NCBI GenBank assembly: GCA_025517465.1
Contig: JAOPKE010000004.1
Location: forward strand, 138,165 to 202,164
Reading direction: 5' to 3'
DNA: 64,000 bases
Source: Halobacteria archaeon HArc-gm2
Lineage (GTDB): Archaea > Halobacteriota > Halobacteria > Halobacteriales > Haloarculaceae
Positions 43,875-53,102 of the stretch are shown here, one piece after another. Made by a program: the position numbers and the translations under genes. Below the pieces are notes generated by a model that was given only the letters and a program-made list of their open reading frames with translations, was not told the origin of the DNA and searched no databases. Numbering within the stretch: position 1 is the first letter of the stretch; the number at the start of each line of letters is the position of its first letter.

Positions 43875-44492
43875 TCAGACCACGCGGAACACGCGAATCG
43901 TGTCCCGTGAAGTCGGCTCGCGAATGAGCTGGGCGAATCCGCGCCCGGAGAAGACGTCCTTCCAGTTCCGGTGGAACAGCGGAAACTCGTCGTTCACGTA
44001 ACTCACGTCGGCGTCGTCGCGGCCACGATTCGGGCTGTTCCCCTCGTTCTCTGCGGTGATCAGCAGGTCCGTCGTGAGGCGGGCGAACTCGTCGAACACC
44101 CAGGCATCGTCGGGATGGACGTGCTGAAGCGTCTCGACCGTGTAGACGACGTCGAAGGCGTCGTCGTCGAACTCGGGCAAGAGGTCTTCGAGCGCGCCGG
44201 TGTGGAACGTACCGGTCTCGGCCAGGCCCGGGTAGTGGTCGGCCATCACGTCGAAGGAGTCCTCGTTGATGTCGACCCCGGAGAGATTATCGAACCCGTG
44301 GTCGCGCAGGTGTGCGAGGTGGCGACCGGAGCCACAGCCGACCTCGAGGATGGCGGCGTCATCGTCGACGTAGTGGCCGAGGACGTCGGCGAGCGTCTCG
44401 CTCACCTCGTTCGGTCCGATTTCGGCGTAGTACGCCGGCGAGAACTGTCCCGACCGTTCGGCCCAGTCCTCGCGGACGTCGTCCGGATGCAT
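43875..44492 (-). CDS. Class I SAM-dependent methyltransferase
   Basis: The 205-residue protein carries motif I ILEVGCGSGRHLAHL. It continues with the acidic strand end LSGVDINEDSFDV and the FDVVYTVETLQHVHPD segment of small-molecule methyltransferases. The remaining C-terminal part ends in a beta hairpin. The acceptor is not predictable. It is convergent with RNase J (40 bases apart) and divergent from the histidine kinase gene. Confidence 0.87.
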   Translation of the reverse strand: MHPDDVREDWAERSGQFSPAYYAEIGPNEVSETLADVLGHYVDDDAAILEVGCGSGRHLAHLRDHGFDNLSGVDINEDSFDVMADHYPGLAETGTFHTGALEDLLPEFDDDAFDVVYTVETLQHVHPDDAWVFDEFARLTTDLLITAENEGNSPNRGRDDADVSYVNDEFPLFHRNWKDVFSGRGFAQLIREPTSRDTIRVFRVV

Positions 44493-44633
44493 ACACGCCG
44501 ACTGGGACCTGGGGAGTTTATACTCCGCGGAATTCGACGCGGGTGGGCCGGGATCGGTCGTCGGGGAGACTCGCTGGATACCCCGAAAGCGTACGTACCG
44601 ACCTGTAAACTCCCTGTAACGGCCAGAGCCCCA

Positions 44634-44645
44634 GTTCTTATTTAC
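44634..44645 (+). promoter_or_regulatory. TATA-like box of the histidine kinase gene
   Basis: GTTCTTATTTAC lies about 35 bases before the ATG at 44676 and only about 15 before the ATG at 44655. This favours the later start. Confidence 0.5.
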
Positions 44646-44675
44646 CTGTATAGCATGGGGTCTGTAACACTCGTA

Positions 44676-46703
44676 ATGAACTCTCTTCTCGCGAAGCCGA
44701 CCGCCGTGCTCGCAGTCGGCGGGACGGACACTGATCGGGAGCAGATCCGTTCAGCGGTCCGTGGCGGGGCCGCCACGGCCGTCCTCGACGCAGCGGACGT
44801 CGACGAGGCGAGGACGACCCTCACGGCCCGGGAGGACGTCGGCTGCGTCGTCGCGCTCGACGGAGACGAAGCGGCGTTCCTCGACCTCGACGACGCGGTC
44901 AGCGGCGTCAGCGAGCACCTGCCGGTACTCGCGTACGTCGACGACGACCCGGCAGTGGCGACCGCTGTGGCTCGTACCGGGCGGCGATTCCTTCCGCGCT
45001 CCGTTGACGACGCCGCCCTCCGGGACGCCGTCGACGGCGCGATGGAGACCTACGAGGAGCGACGGCAGGCCGCCGCAGACAGCGCCATGTTCAGGACGCT
45101 CCTGGACGAGGGAGGCCTCTCGATGTTCGCCAAGGACGACCAGGGGCGATACGTCCGGATGGCGGACGTCCCGTACACGCCGGACCCGGACGACGTCCGC
45201 GGGAAGACGGACGTCGAGGTGTTCGACCACAACCCGGCGGTCGCCGCAGCGGCGACCGAGGACGACCTGGCAGTCGTGGAGACGGGCGAGCCCATCAGGG
45301 GCAAACGCGAGAACTTCAGCCAGCAGGGCGGCGAGTACTGGTCGGAGACGACCAAGGTCCCCTGGCGAGACGGCGATGGGAACGTCCAGGGGCTGGTCGG
45401 GTTCGCGATAGAGACCACGGGCCGGATACAGGCCGAGCGGAAACTGGAGAAACAGCGCCGTCGATTCGACGAGTTCGCCAGCTACGTCTCCCACGACCTC
45501 CGGACGCCGTTGCAGGTATCCCTCGGTGCGCTCGAACTGGCCAGGGATGGAGACGAAAAGGCCCTCGACAGGATCGAACGCGCCAACGAACGGATCAAGG
45601 AGATAATCGACGACCTCAGCGCGCTGTCGAAGGGGGACCGCTCGGACGGGACGCTCTCCGAGGAAGTCCTCGACGTCCTCGAGGTCGGCGTCGAGTCGGT
45701 GGATCTCGTCGACGTCGTCGAGAGCGTCTGGCGCGTCAACGAGACCGGCGACGCGACCCTCGAGGTCGACGTCCCCGAGGGGACCGAAGTCGTAACCGGC
45801 ACGGAGACGCTCCGGCCACTGGTCGAGAACCTGCTCAAGAACGCCATCGACCACGGCGGCCCCGGCGTTACCGTCCGTGTCGGAACACTCGACCGGGGGT
45901 TCTACGTCGAGGACGACGGCCCCGGAATATCCGCAGCGAAACGCCAGAAGGTACTCGAGAAAGGATACACGACTTCCGAGGAGGGGACCGGAACGGGATT
46001 GGCCATCGTCACCGAGACGGTGAACCAGCAGAACTGGGAACTGACTGTCACCGACAGCGAGCGCGGTTCCGGCGCCCGGTTCGAGGTGACCGACTGTCCC
46101 GTCGTCACGCCAGTGACCGCCGTCCCCGCTGGAGCCATCGAACTCTCGGAGCGCGCCGACGTCGGCGACGTCTCGGTCCCCGGCCGGGCCTCGTACGACG
46201 AGGCGACGGACCGCTGGACGGTCGTCGGGAACGGCAGGGACATCTGGCAGGACATCGACGAGTTCCACTTCGTCTACGGCGACGCGTCGAATCCCGTCAG
46301 AGTCGAAGGCCGCCTCGACGCCTTCGAGGGAGTGCAGGAGTACAGCAAAGCCGGCCTGATGGTACGGGACGGGCTGGACGACGACGCGGCGTTCGGCTTC
46401 GTCGGTGCGACCGAGAGTCACGGGACCGAGACGCTGTGGCGCGCCCACCGCGGCGAAGACGCCGCGAGCAACCAGTTCGAGGAACCGTACGACGTCTACC
46501 AGTGGTACCGCATCGACGTCATCGGTGACGAGGTGACCCTCTCGTTTTCCAGAAACGGCGACGAGTGGCAGGCGCTCGACCAGCACCGGATAGACCTCGA
46601 CGACTCGCTCGCCGTCGGCCTCGCCGTCTGTAGCCACTCCGAGGCGGAGACGAGCGAGGCCGTCTACGATAGCGTCACCGTCGACGAACTCGTCGTCGAG
46701 TGA
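44676..46703 (+). CDS. Hybrid-like sensor histidine kinase with C-terminal DUF1349-like domain
   Basis: The 675-residue soluble kinase has a receiver-like N-terminal domain lacking a clear phospho-Asp site (1-125) and a PAS domain (about 135-255). A HisKA segment follows with H273 in YVSHDLRTPLQ. The HATPase domain has N-box LVENLLKNAIDHG and G-boxes VEDDGPGI and GTGTGLAIV. From residue 483 onward comes a concanavalin/lectin-like domain (NGRDIWQDIDEFHFVY...KAGLMVRDGL...GDEWQALDQHRI). That module is normally found in secreted carbohydrate-active proteins. No membrane span is seen, so all domains appear cytoplasmic. Confidence 0.9.
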   Translation: MNSLLAKPTAVLAVGGTDTDREQIRSAVRGGAATAVLDAADVDEARTTLTAREDVGCVVALDGDEAAFLDLDDAVSGVSEHLPVLAYVDDDPAVATAVARTGRRFLPRSVDDAALRDAVDGAMETYEERRQAAADSAMFRTLLDEGGLSMFAKDDQGRYVRMADVPYTPDPDDVRGKTDVEVFDHNPAVAAAATEDDLAVVETGEPIRGKRENFSQQGGEYWSETTKVPWRDGDGNVQGLVGFAIETTGRIQAERKLEKQRRRFDEFASYVSHDLRTPLQVSLGALELARDGDEKALDRIERANERIKEIIDDLSALSKGDRSDGTLSEEVLDVLEVGVESVDLVDVVESVWRVNETGDATLEVDVPEGTEVVTGTETLRPLVENLLKNAIDHGGPGVTVRVGTLDRGFYVEDDGPGISAAKRQKVLEKGYTTSEEGTGTGLAIVTETVNQQNWELTVTDSERGSGARFEVTDCPVVTPVTAVPAGAIELSERADVGDVSVPGRASYDEATDRWTVVGNGRDIWQDIDEFHFVYGDASNPVRVEGRLDAFEGVQEYSKAGLMVRDGLDDDAAFGFVGATESHGTETLWRAHRGEDAASNQFEEPYDVYQWYRIDVIGDEVTLSFSRNGDEWQALDQHRIDLDDSLAVGLAVCSHSEAETSEAVYDSVTVDELVVE

Positions 46704-46724
46704 GGACCGCGGTCGACGCGTCTC

Positions 46725-46741
46725 GTCCGTGAAAAACGGAC
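46725..46741 (+). terminator. Hairpin downstream of the histidine kinase gene
   Basis: GTCCGT (46725-46730) pairs with ACGGAC (46736-46741) around a GAAAA loop, 22 bases after the stop codon. The rest of the 242-base gap to 46945 is GC-rich with no supported gene. Confidence 0.4.
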
Positions 46742-46945
46742 CGCGAGGGCCCTGCCAGGGGACTAGTGAACCACCGTGCGGTCCGTGGTGAGGGGGGTGC
46801 CGGGACAGTACGCACGTCGGCCGGCACTCGTCCTCGGGGAGTGGGACACAAGTGGAGAGGGGCTGACTAGTGGGGTACGGGTGCGGGTCGGCGACGATTC
46901 TGTGGGTTTCCGGGGGCTGATCCGTCCGCACCGACCGTGACACCG

Positions 46946-48457
46946 CTACTGCTTCGACCGGATCGTTCCGCCACTGAGGCCGTCCCACTCGACCCGGTAG
47001 CCCAGCGCCGAGAGGAGTGCGCTGTCCTCCCCGATTCCGTGCGCGTCGAACAGGTTTTCCACGTCGGACAGTGAGAGCCCGGACTCCAGCTCCGCCGCGA
47101 GTTCCTCGAGGACGCGTTCCCGGACGAGCGTCTGTCCGATCCGCTCGTGGTCGGGGAAGCCCACGTCGTCGAGCGCCTGCTCACTCGTCCCGTGCTCACC
47201 AGCGACCTCGCCGAGCGAAACGACGTCCGCCTCGGGTCGGAGTTCGTCGGGAATCGAGGCGACGCTTTCGGCGACGAGGTCGTCCTCGTATCGCCGCAGT
47301 GCGTTCCGGACGTCCTTGATCCGGACGCTCCCGGTGTACGGAATCGCCCGGTGGTCCCGGGCTTCGATGTCTTCGCCGACGCCGAGGCTGTCGTCGACGG
47401 CGACGAGCATCTCCACGTCTTCGAGCGTGTCGAGCTGGTCTAGCTTCTTCTCGACGTACTCGGGCGTCCAGAACCCCATAATCTCGAAAAAGATCCGGAA
47501 GTCGGCGAACTGGTAGTCGAACGCGAAGTCGGGGATCATGACCCGGCTCCCCGCCTCCAGCGGCTCGGGTTCGCGGACCAGTTCCCAGTCGAGGTCGAGG
47601 GCCTCGAAGCGGGCAGCGAAGTCGGATTCGATGCCGCTGTCGAAGCTCACCTCCGCGATGGGGTCGGCGTCGGGGACCTGAACTGGGTCGTCGTCGGACA
47701 GTCGCATCGTGCGCTCGGTGCCCCTGTCGTCGATGGTCGCTTCCAGTTCCCACTCCTCGGCCTTCGCGACAGTCCGGAGGAGTCGGGCGAACCGTGTTCC
47801 GTAGCGTCGCGTCGTTCGAAAGAGCGAGTCGGGACCGGTGACGACTACCTCGCGTTGTCCGTCCTCTCGCTTTCGGATTTCGTACATCAGACGGAGTCGC
47901 TTCACGGCAGACACGAGCGCCTTCGGATCGGAACTCCTGACGCGGACCTCGGTCGCGTCGAAGAGGGCCGTCTGCGCCAGCGAGTGGTTGTATTGCCGAA
48001 CCAGGTCGGCCGGCCCCCATCGCGGGTCGACGGCGGTGAGCACCTGCGCGCGCTCGCGGTCGGCGTAGAGCGCCTGCTCCAGCGCGTCCGGTTCACTGCC
48101 CAGCTGGTCCGCGGCGGCGGCCAGCGCCGCGTCCCGGTCGTCGCTCGTGACGACGCCACCCGCCGCTTCGGCGGCCGAGAACATCGTCCGCCGGACGCGC
48201 TCGGGTGGGATTGGCGCTTTCGTCTCGAAGGTCGCCTCGCGGTCGACCAGTTTGGCGAGCCCCCGAACGAGTTTGAAGTCGTCGGCGTCTGCTTCGAGGT
48301 CGGTCAGGGCCTGCTGGAGGTGTGCGCGCGGTTCGCCGACGTGGCCCTGATAGACGCCCAGGACGCTCGCGGCGAGGGCCTCGTCGGCCTCGCTCGCGAA
48401 GCGGGGCTGGTAGCCGCCGCCGGCCCGGGAGACGCGAAGCAGGTCCTTCGTCAGCAC
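46946..48457 (-). CDS. DUF790 nuclease Bax1
   Basis: The 503-residue protein belongs to the DUF790 family. The N-terminal helical region opens with MLTKDLLRVSR and FASEADEALAASVLGVYQGH. The nuclease half has the PD-(D/E)xK-like core in SRVMIPDFAFDYQFADFRIFFEIMGFWTPEYVEKKL. Archaeal Bax1 binds the XPB helicase and cuts DNA near the bubble junction in nucleotide excision repair. XPB is encoded at 49865 on the same strand, separated here by two unrelated genes. Two small hairpins lie in its promoter (48469-48497). Confidence 0.92.
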   Translation of the reverse strand: MLTKDLLRVSRAGGGYQPRFASEADEALAASVLGVYQGHVGEPRAHLQQALTDLEADADDFKLVRGLAKLVDREATFETKAPIPPERVRRTMFSAAEAAGGVVTSDDRDAALAAAADQLGSEPDALEQALYADRERAQVLTAVDPRWGPADLVRQYNHSLAQTALFDATEVRVRSSDPKALVSAVKRLRLMYEIRKREDGQREVVVTGPDSLFRTTRRYGTRFARLLRTVAKAEEWELEATIDDRGTERTMRLSDDDPVQVPDADPIAEVSFDSGIESDFAARFEALDLDWELVREPEPLEAGSRVMIPDFAFDYQFADFRIFFEIMGFWTPEYVEKKLDQLDTLEDVEMLVAVDDSLGVGEDIEARDHRAIPYTGSVRIKDVRNALRRYEDDLVAESVASIPDELRPEADVVSLGEVAGEHGTSEQALDDVGFPDHERIGQTLVRERVLEELAAELESGLSLSDVENLFDAHGIGEDSALLSALGYRVEWDGLSGGTIRSKQ

Positions 48458-48468
48458 GTCCTCGGATC

Positions 48469-48497
48469 AGTAGCGTCGCTACTAATGTGCTCCGCAC
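48469..48497 (-). repeat. Two short perfect hairpins in front of bax1
   Basis: AGTAGCG (48469-48475) pairs with CGCTACT (48477-48483) around one base. GTGC (48487-48490) pairs with GCAC (48494-48497) around a loop that reads GGA on the minus strand. They occupy the promoter/5' leader of bax1, and the C(GGA)G loop matches the GNA-type hairpins seen elsewhere in the window. Confidence 0.5.
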
Positions 48498-48539
48498 TCG
48501 GCGGTTCCGACGGCTGGCCGCTACGAATCCAGGCCGGTA

Positions 48540-48929
48540 TCAATATCGCTGGAGGTCGGCGGACCCGACGTCGATGCGCACCAGTGTATTCTCCGACCAG
48601 TCGTCGGGTTCTGCGCCGTACTTCTCGTTGATCCGCCGGTTCGCCGCGCGGTTCGCCTCCTCGTCCTCGACGACCGTCGCCGTCCCGCGGAGCGTGACCG
48701 CCCACTCCGGATGGCCGTCGGTGTCGTGCTGGACGGAGAGCGCGACGCGAGAGTTCTCGCGGACGTTCGCCAGCTTTCGCCCGGTCGTCACCACCTCCAC
48801 GGTCCCGTCCTCGTAGCGGTACCACACCGGGGCGACGTGCGGTCTGTCGTCGGTCGACGTCGCCAGGTGTCCGACGACGCGGTCACCCGTCAGTAACGCC
48901 TCGACCGCCGGCGGCACTCCGGATTCCAT
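48540..48929 (-). CDS. Pyridoxamine 5'-phosphate oxidase-like FMN-binding protein
   Basis: The 129-residue split-barrel protein has the pattern G-H-L-A-T-S-T-D-D-R-P-H-V-A-P-V-W-Y and the flavin-contacting strand VEVVTTGRKLANVRENSRVALSV. Members are F420- or FMN-dependent reductases or haem-degrading enzymes; the sequence does not settle which. ATG 48929 is used because the 47 upstream codons of the open frame are Pro/Gly-rich and non-homologous. It lies in the gap between bax1 and xpb. Confidence 0.85.
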   Translation of the reverse strand: MESGVPPAVEALLTGDRVVGHLATSTDDRPHVAPVWYRYEDGTVEVVTTGRKLANVRENSRVALSVQHDTDGHPEWAVTLRGTATVVEDEEANRAANRRINEKYGAEPDDWSENTLVRIDVGSADLQRY

Positions 48930-49120
48930 GTGTCCCGGTACCCCGACGAGCGGGAAAAGCGTCCACCCGATGTGGTTGCCAGGAGGAGGCCAGGGATATC
49001 CGGACGGCGCTCGACTGTCTCCGCCGGCTGGGGATGCACCGGCTGTCACCTGGCGAACGAACGTAACCACCAGCGGGGGCGGCCATAGTTTGATAGCGTT
49101 CGGGGAGAGACGTCCACGCG

Positions 49121-49777
49121 ATGACGACGTCGTATCTCACCGTCGACGACGCGCCGACCGAGACCTTGCCCGAGAAACTCGCCATCCTCGAGGACCACGA
49201 CGTTCCCGCGCTGTTCTTCTGCGAGGGGCGTCGCCTGGCCGAGTACCCCGACCACGCGCGCCAGGCCGTCGAGGCCGGGTACCACATCGGCAATCACGCC
49301 TATTCGCACCAGCACGCCTCGGAGCTCTCGGTCGACGACGTCCGGGAAGAGGTCGCGGAGACCGAAGCGCTCGTCGAGGACGTGTACGCCGACGCCGGGG
49401 TGACTCGCCCCGCCCGGCTGTTCCGGTTTCCCTACGGAGACAAGGGCGGCGAGCGTGCAGACCGCTTCCAGGAGGTGCTCGAAGCCGAGGAGTTCACGCC
49501 GCCAGACCCCTCACGGATCGAGTACGACTGGGACGGCGAGAACCGGGACGGCGACCGCGACTGGTACTGGACGGTTAGCGTCGAGGACTGGGAAGCCGAT
49601 TCACGGGCCGAACTCCGCGACCACGTGGCTGCGGTCGACGACCGGTTCGACCAGCCGGGGGACGACGTCGTCCTCTTCCACGACGGCGGGAACACGCCCG
49701 CGCTGTTCGAGGCGTTCCTCGAACTGCTCGCCGAGCGGGACGTCGAGTTCGGGGACCCCCTCGACCTGGTGAACTGA
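49121..49777 (+). CDS. Polysaccharide deacetylase (NodB-homology) protein
   Basis: The 218-residue carbohydrate esterase-4 fold protein has motif 1 TVDDAPTE with the catalytic base and metal Asp, and motif 2 GNHAYSHQH with the metal His pair. Motif 3 is FRFPYGDK, and motif 5 appears as VVLFHDGGN. There is no signal peptide, so it acts in the cytoplasm or on soluble glycans. It points opposite to its neighbours and, with the flavin protein, splits the bax1-xpb pair. Confidence 0.88.
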   Translation: MTTSYLTVDDAPTETLPEKLAILEDHDVPALFFCEGRRLAEYPDHARQAVEAGYHIGNHAYSHQHASELSVDDVREEVAETEALVEDVYADAGVTRPARLFRFPYGDKGGERADRFQEVLEAEEFTPPDPSRIEYDWDGENRDGDRDWYWTVSVEDWEADSRAELRDHVAAVDDRFDQPGDDVVLFHDGGNTPALFEAFLELLAERDVEFGDPLDLVN

Positions 49778-49864
49778 TACCGCCAGTCCAGAACGCTGGC
49801 CCACGAACTCGCGGAAACGGTCGACGAGCTGGCGACGGCGAACTCCCTGACCCCTGTCACCACG

Positions 49865-51202
49865 CTACCGCCGTCGTTCCGCCACGTTCTCTTCGGCCGT
49901 CTCCTCGCTCACGAGTTCGTAGAGGACCGCCCTCCCATCGTCCGCTTTCGGTCGGAGAACGCGGCCGAGGCGCTGGGTGAACTCGCGCTCTGATCCGCTG
50001 CCCGACAGCACGACGGCGACGTTCGCGTCGGGCACGTCGACGCCCTCGTCGAGCACGTTCGCCGTGACGACTCGGGAGTACGACCCGTCGCGGAACTTCT
50101 CGAGTATCTCACGCCGTTCGCTGGTCCCCGTTTCGTTCGTTATGGCGGGGATCAGGAATCGCTCGGAGAGGCGATACACGAGGTCGGTGTGGGCGGTGAA
50201 GACGATGATACGGTCGTCCGAGTGCCGGTCCAGGATGTCAGCGAGCGTCTCGACCTTTCGGTCGGCGTTCATCATCACCTCGCGCGCGCGTTGCTTGGCG
50301 AGCAGCGCCGCTCTCGCCTCGGGGTCACTCCCGGAGCGCTTGACCAGTTCCTGGTAGTCGCTCCCCGAGCGCATCCGGATGCCGGACCTGGCGAGGTAGT
50401 CGGTGAACGTCGACTGGTGGTCCTCGTACACTTCGCGCTCCTCCTCAGTGAGTGAGACTTCGATCCGCTTGACGTCGTAGTCGGCGAGGTGCTCGCCGGC
50501 CAGGTCGTCGACGGAGAGGCGGTGGACGACCGGTCCGATCAGGTCGGCGACCACCTCGTGGGCGTCGTCCGGTCGCTCGAACGTGGCCGTCAGTCCGAGA
50601 CGGGCCGGCGCGGCGAGCAACCGGGCGACGTCGCGGTACCCCTCGCCGCCGAGGTGGTGGACCTCGTCGAAGACGACGAGCCCGAACCGGTTGCCCAGTT
50701 CGTCGGCCCGGAGGTACGCCGAGTCGTACGTGGACACGGTGACGTCCTCGACGCGCTGCTCGCCGCCGCCGAGTCGGCCGATGGGGCGGTCGAACTCCGT
50801 CGCCAGTTCCCGTTGCCACTGGTCGAGCAGGTCTATCGTCGGGACGACCACCAGCGTCGGCGTGTCCAGGGCCTCCATGGCCGCGATGCCGATGACCGTC
50901 TTGCCGCTGCCGGTTGGGAGTTCCAGCACTCCACGTTCGTCGGCCTCGCGCCAGTCATCGAAGGCCACCCGCTGGTACTCCCTGAGTTCGTAGCTGGATT
51001 CGAGTGAGAGAGTGGGGAGGTCGAGTACCGCGTCGTCGACCGAAACGTCGCGCTCGGCGAGGGCGTCACGGAGGGCCGCGTACCGGTAGGCGGGCGCCCG
51101 CGCTGTCTTCGAGCGGTCGTCCCGCTCGACACCGGGCAACCCCTCGGGGACGTCACCAGCGAGCCGGATCGTTCCCTCCTCGTAGGTGAGCGCGAGCGAC
51201 AC
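49865..51202 (-). CDS. XPB-family DNA repair helicase
   Basis: The 445-residue superfamily 2 helicase has Walker A LPTGSGKTVIG, a DEVHH motif II, TATF motif III, and C-terminal motifs IFTAHTDLV and QRLGRVLRPK. The N-terminal ~60 residues form the damage-recognition-like domain before the SYELREYQ Q-motif region. It unwinds DNA at lesions and partners with the Bax1 nuclease encoded at 46946. It is a short archaeal form. Confidence 0.92.
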   Translation of the reverse strand: MSLALTYEEGTIRLAGDVPEGLPGVERDDRSKTARAPAYRYAALRDALAERDVSVDDAVLDLPTLSLESSYELREYQRVAFDDWREADERGVLELPTGSGKTVIGIAAMEALDTPTLVVVPTIDLLDQWQRELATEFDRPIGRLGGGEQRVEDVTVSTYDSAYLRADELGNRFGLVVFDEVHHLGGEGYRDVARLLAAPARLGLTATFERPDDAHEVVADLIGPVVHRLSVDDLAGEHLADYDVKRIEVSLTEEEREVYEDHQSTFTDYLARSGIRMRSGSDYQELVKRSGSDPEARAALLAKQRAREVMMNADRKVETLADILDRHSDDRIIVFTAHTDLVYRLSERFLIPAITNETGTSERREILEKFRDGSYSRVVTANVLDEGVDVPDANVAVVLSGSGSEREFTQRLGRVLRPKADDGRAVLYELVSEETAEENVAERRR

Positions 51203-51227
51203 GGACTGTTCTCAGAGACCGCGGCGC

Positions 51228-52988
51228 TTAACCGCTGTGCTCGGACGCCAGTTCGACGTCGTAGTCCAGGGTGACGACGCGGTGGCCGAGCAGCCGTATC
51301 TCGTGGACGGCGGTGACGGCCCCGGTGCTGTCCCCACGTTCGGAGTCATCCGGTTCGATGACGAGCGTCTCGTCCAGCGGGAGCCTGATTCCGAACCCCC
51401 GGACGACGAGGGAGAGGCCAGCGTCGTCTGCGTTGCCGGGTACGGCGTACGAGGTGAGTCGGAGCCCCCCGTCGTCCGAGCCGGAGTTCTCGACCCGGAG
51501 CAGGCCGGTGAGGTTGGCGCCCGGGAGCGGGAACGTCGCCCGGAGGTAGGCCGTCCCGTCGGCGGCGTACCGACCGTACGTGGCGACGTAGGTCATTCGG
51601 TCGTCGCCGTCCGTCGCGTGCGCGTTCGACCGTATCCAGGCCCGCGAGCCGGCGTGGTCGTCCGGGCCGTCGACGCCGGCGACCGTTCCCCTGAGCGCCG
51701 CCTCCGATGCCACGGTCGAGAGCGGCAAGGTGAGCTGTTCCATCCGCGTGGCGAAGAGGCGGTAGACCGGGACGAGCGACCCCCACGGACGATTCCAGTC
51801 CGGTTCGACAGAGAGCAGGTACTCCCCCGAGTGTTCGTAGAAGCGCCGGACCGACGGCGCCACGTCGTCAGGGTCGAACCCGTCCCAGGCGTAGTCGTCG
51901 ACGCCGGCCATCATTCCCGACGCGGGGTCGTCCGTCGCGTATCCTCGCCGTTCGAGGAAGTCGCGCCCTATCCGCCGACCGCCCGCGAGTCGACTGAACG
52001 GGATGCCGGGCGCGCGAGCGGTCGATTCCGGTGGCGAGAGTCGCCAGCCGACGAGCGTGAGCAACGCGAACCCGAACGCGTTGAGCTGACCGTGGTAGCG
52101 GACCATCGGCGTGAACGCCTGCGCGTGGATGCCGAAGTACGTCCCGCCGGTCCACCGGGCCAGGCCGTAGCAGACGGCGAATCCCATCGACGCCGTCACC
52201 GCCAGCGACGCCGTTCCGACGAACAGTTGCTGGAGTCGGGATTCGCGACCGGGAAGCACGTCGACGACAACCGCCAGCGAGAACAGCGCGACGGCGGTCG
52301 TGAAGAAGGCGACCGACGTGAACTCGATAGGGCCCGCGAACGGGATCTGGAGCGCCGCGGCCGTGATCCCGGTCGCGATGATTCCCGGCCCGACGGCGAT
52401 AATCCCGGTCGTCACTCGCCGGGTACGTCCGAGGTGGTCCCCGGCCGCCGCCCGGCCCGCGAGCCCCGCCACGACGGGGAGAGCGAATCCCGCGTAGTGG
52501 AAGTGGACCGCGGTGAGCGTGATCAGGATCGGTTCGAAGAACAGCGAGATGGCCGCGCGGTCGAACAGCAGGGCACCGCCCCCGACGGCGACGTAGACCA
52601 GGCCAGCGTCGAGCGTCAGTTCCGAGAGCGGCCACGGGCCGCGCTGGAGCAGTCGCCACAGGCCGAACCCGGCCACCAGCGCGGTCAGGACGAGCCAGGG
52701 GACTGCGAGGAGCGTCGCGGTGGCTCCCCGAGTGACCGCGAGGGACGCAACGCCAGAAATCGCGGCGGCTGGCTGGAACGCGACGGCCACGTGGTACCAT
52801 CGCGTGCGCGACCCGCCCCGCCGCGGCGCATCGGCGAGTCCGACGCCGAGGGGGACGAGGACGAGCATCGCGAGCGCGAGTATCGCGTCGATCTGGTCCA
52901 GGGCGTCGGTGACAGCGAGGCCCGCCCACGCGACGCCCCCGGCGACCGCGCTCGCGTCGGAAACACGTCTCAACCAGTCGCGAGTCAC
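51228..52988 (-). CDS. YndJ-family membrane protein with C-terminal soluble domain
   Basis: The 586-residue protein has about nine spans in the first 330 residues. These include the YndJ segments LTAVHFHYAGFALPV and MVRYHGQLNAFGFAL, whose His residues recall haem-copper membrane proteins. After residue 340 a 240-residue beta-rich domain follows (GYATDDPASG..., ...DYAWDGFDPDDVAPS...). It ends in a lipocalin-like set of strands. Function unknown. The ATG at 52988 faces grpE across 240 bases. Confidence 0.82.
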   Translation of the reverse strand: MTRDWLRRVSDASAVAGGVAWAGLAVTDALDQIDAILALAMLVLVPLGVGLADAPRRGGSRTRWYHVAVAFQPAAAISGVASLAVTRGATATLLAVPWLVLTALVAGFGLWRLLQRGPWPLSELTLDAGLVYVAVGGGALLFDRAAISLFFEPILITLTAVHFHYAGFALPVVAGLAGRAAAGDHLGRTRRVTTGIIAVGPGIIATGITAAALQIPFAGPIEFTSVAFFTTAVALFSLAVVVDVLPGRESRLQQLFVGTASLAVTASMGFAVCYGLARWTGGTYFGIHAQAFTPMVRYHGQLNAFGFALLTLVGWRLSPPESTARAPGIPFSRLAGGRRIGRDFLERRGYATDDPASGMMAGVDDYAWDGFDPDDVAPSVRRFYEHSGEYLLSVEPDWNRPWGSLVPVYRLFATRMEQLTLPLSTVASEAALRGTVAGVDGPDDHAGSRAWIRSNAHATDGDDRMTYVATYGRYAADGTAYLRATFPLPGANLTGLLRVENSGSDDGGLRLTSYAVPGNADDAGLSLVVRGFGIRLPLDETLVIEPDDSERGDSTGAVTAVHEIRLLGHRVVTLDYDVELASEHSG

Positions 52989-53075
52989 GATTGCGCGTCG
53001 ATTTCGAGCGTGGCCACTTATAGTGCCGGTTGTGAGCCCATACCGGCGTCCGGTCGAACTGCGTGAGGCCGGGCT

Positions 53076-53102
53076 CGATAGACGAACGAAGTGAGTCTAT
53101 CG
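53076..53102 (+). repeat. GARCGNNGYGA-loop hairpin upstream of grpE
   Basis: CGATAGAC (53076-53083) pairs perfectly with GTCTATCG (53095-53102) around the loop GAACGAAGTGA. The same loop pattern recurs downstream of dnaK at 58075-58192. It sits between divergent genes (YndJ and grpE), so it is not a terminator for either. Confidence 0.65.

Noticed and set aside
44751-46988. 745-residue antisense frame over the histidine kinase
   Set aside because: The kinase frame carries all expected motifs. The antisense frame is a Val/Asp/Arg-rich shadow.
51186-53066. 626-residue plus-strand frame opposite YndJ
   Set aside because: Arg/Glu/Gly-rich shadow with no domain; the membrane protein on the other strand is convincing.
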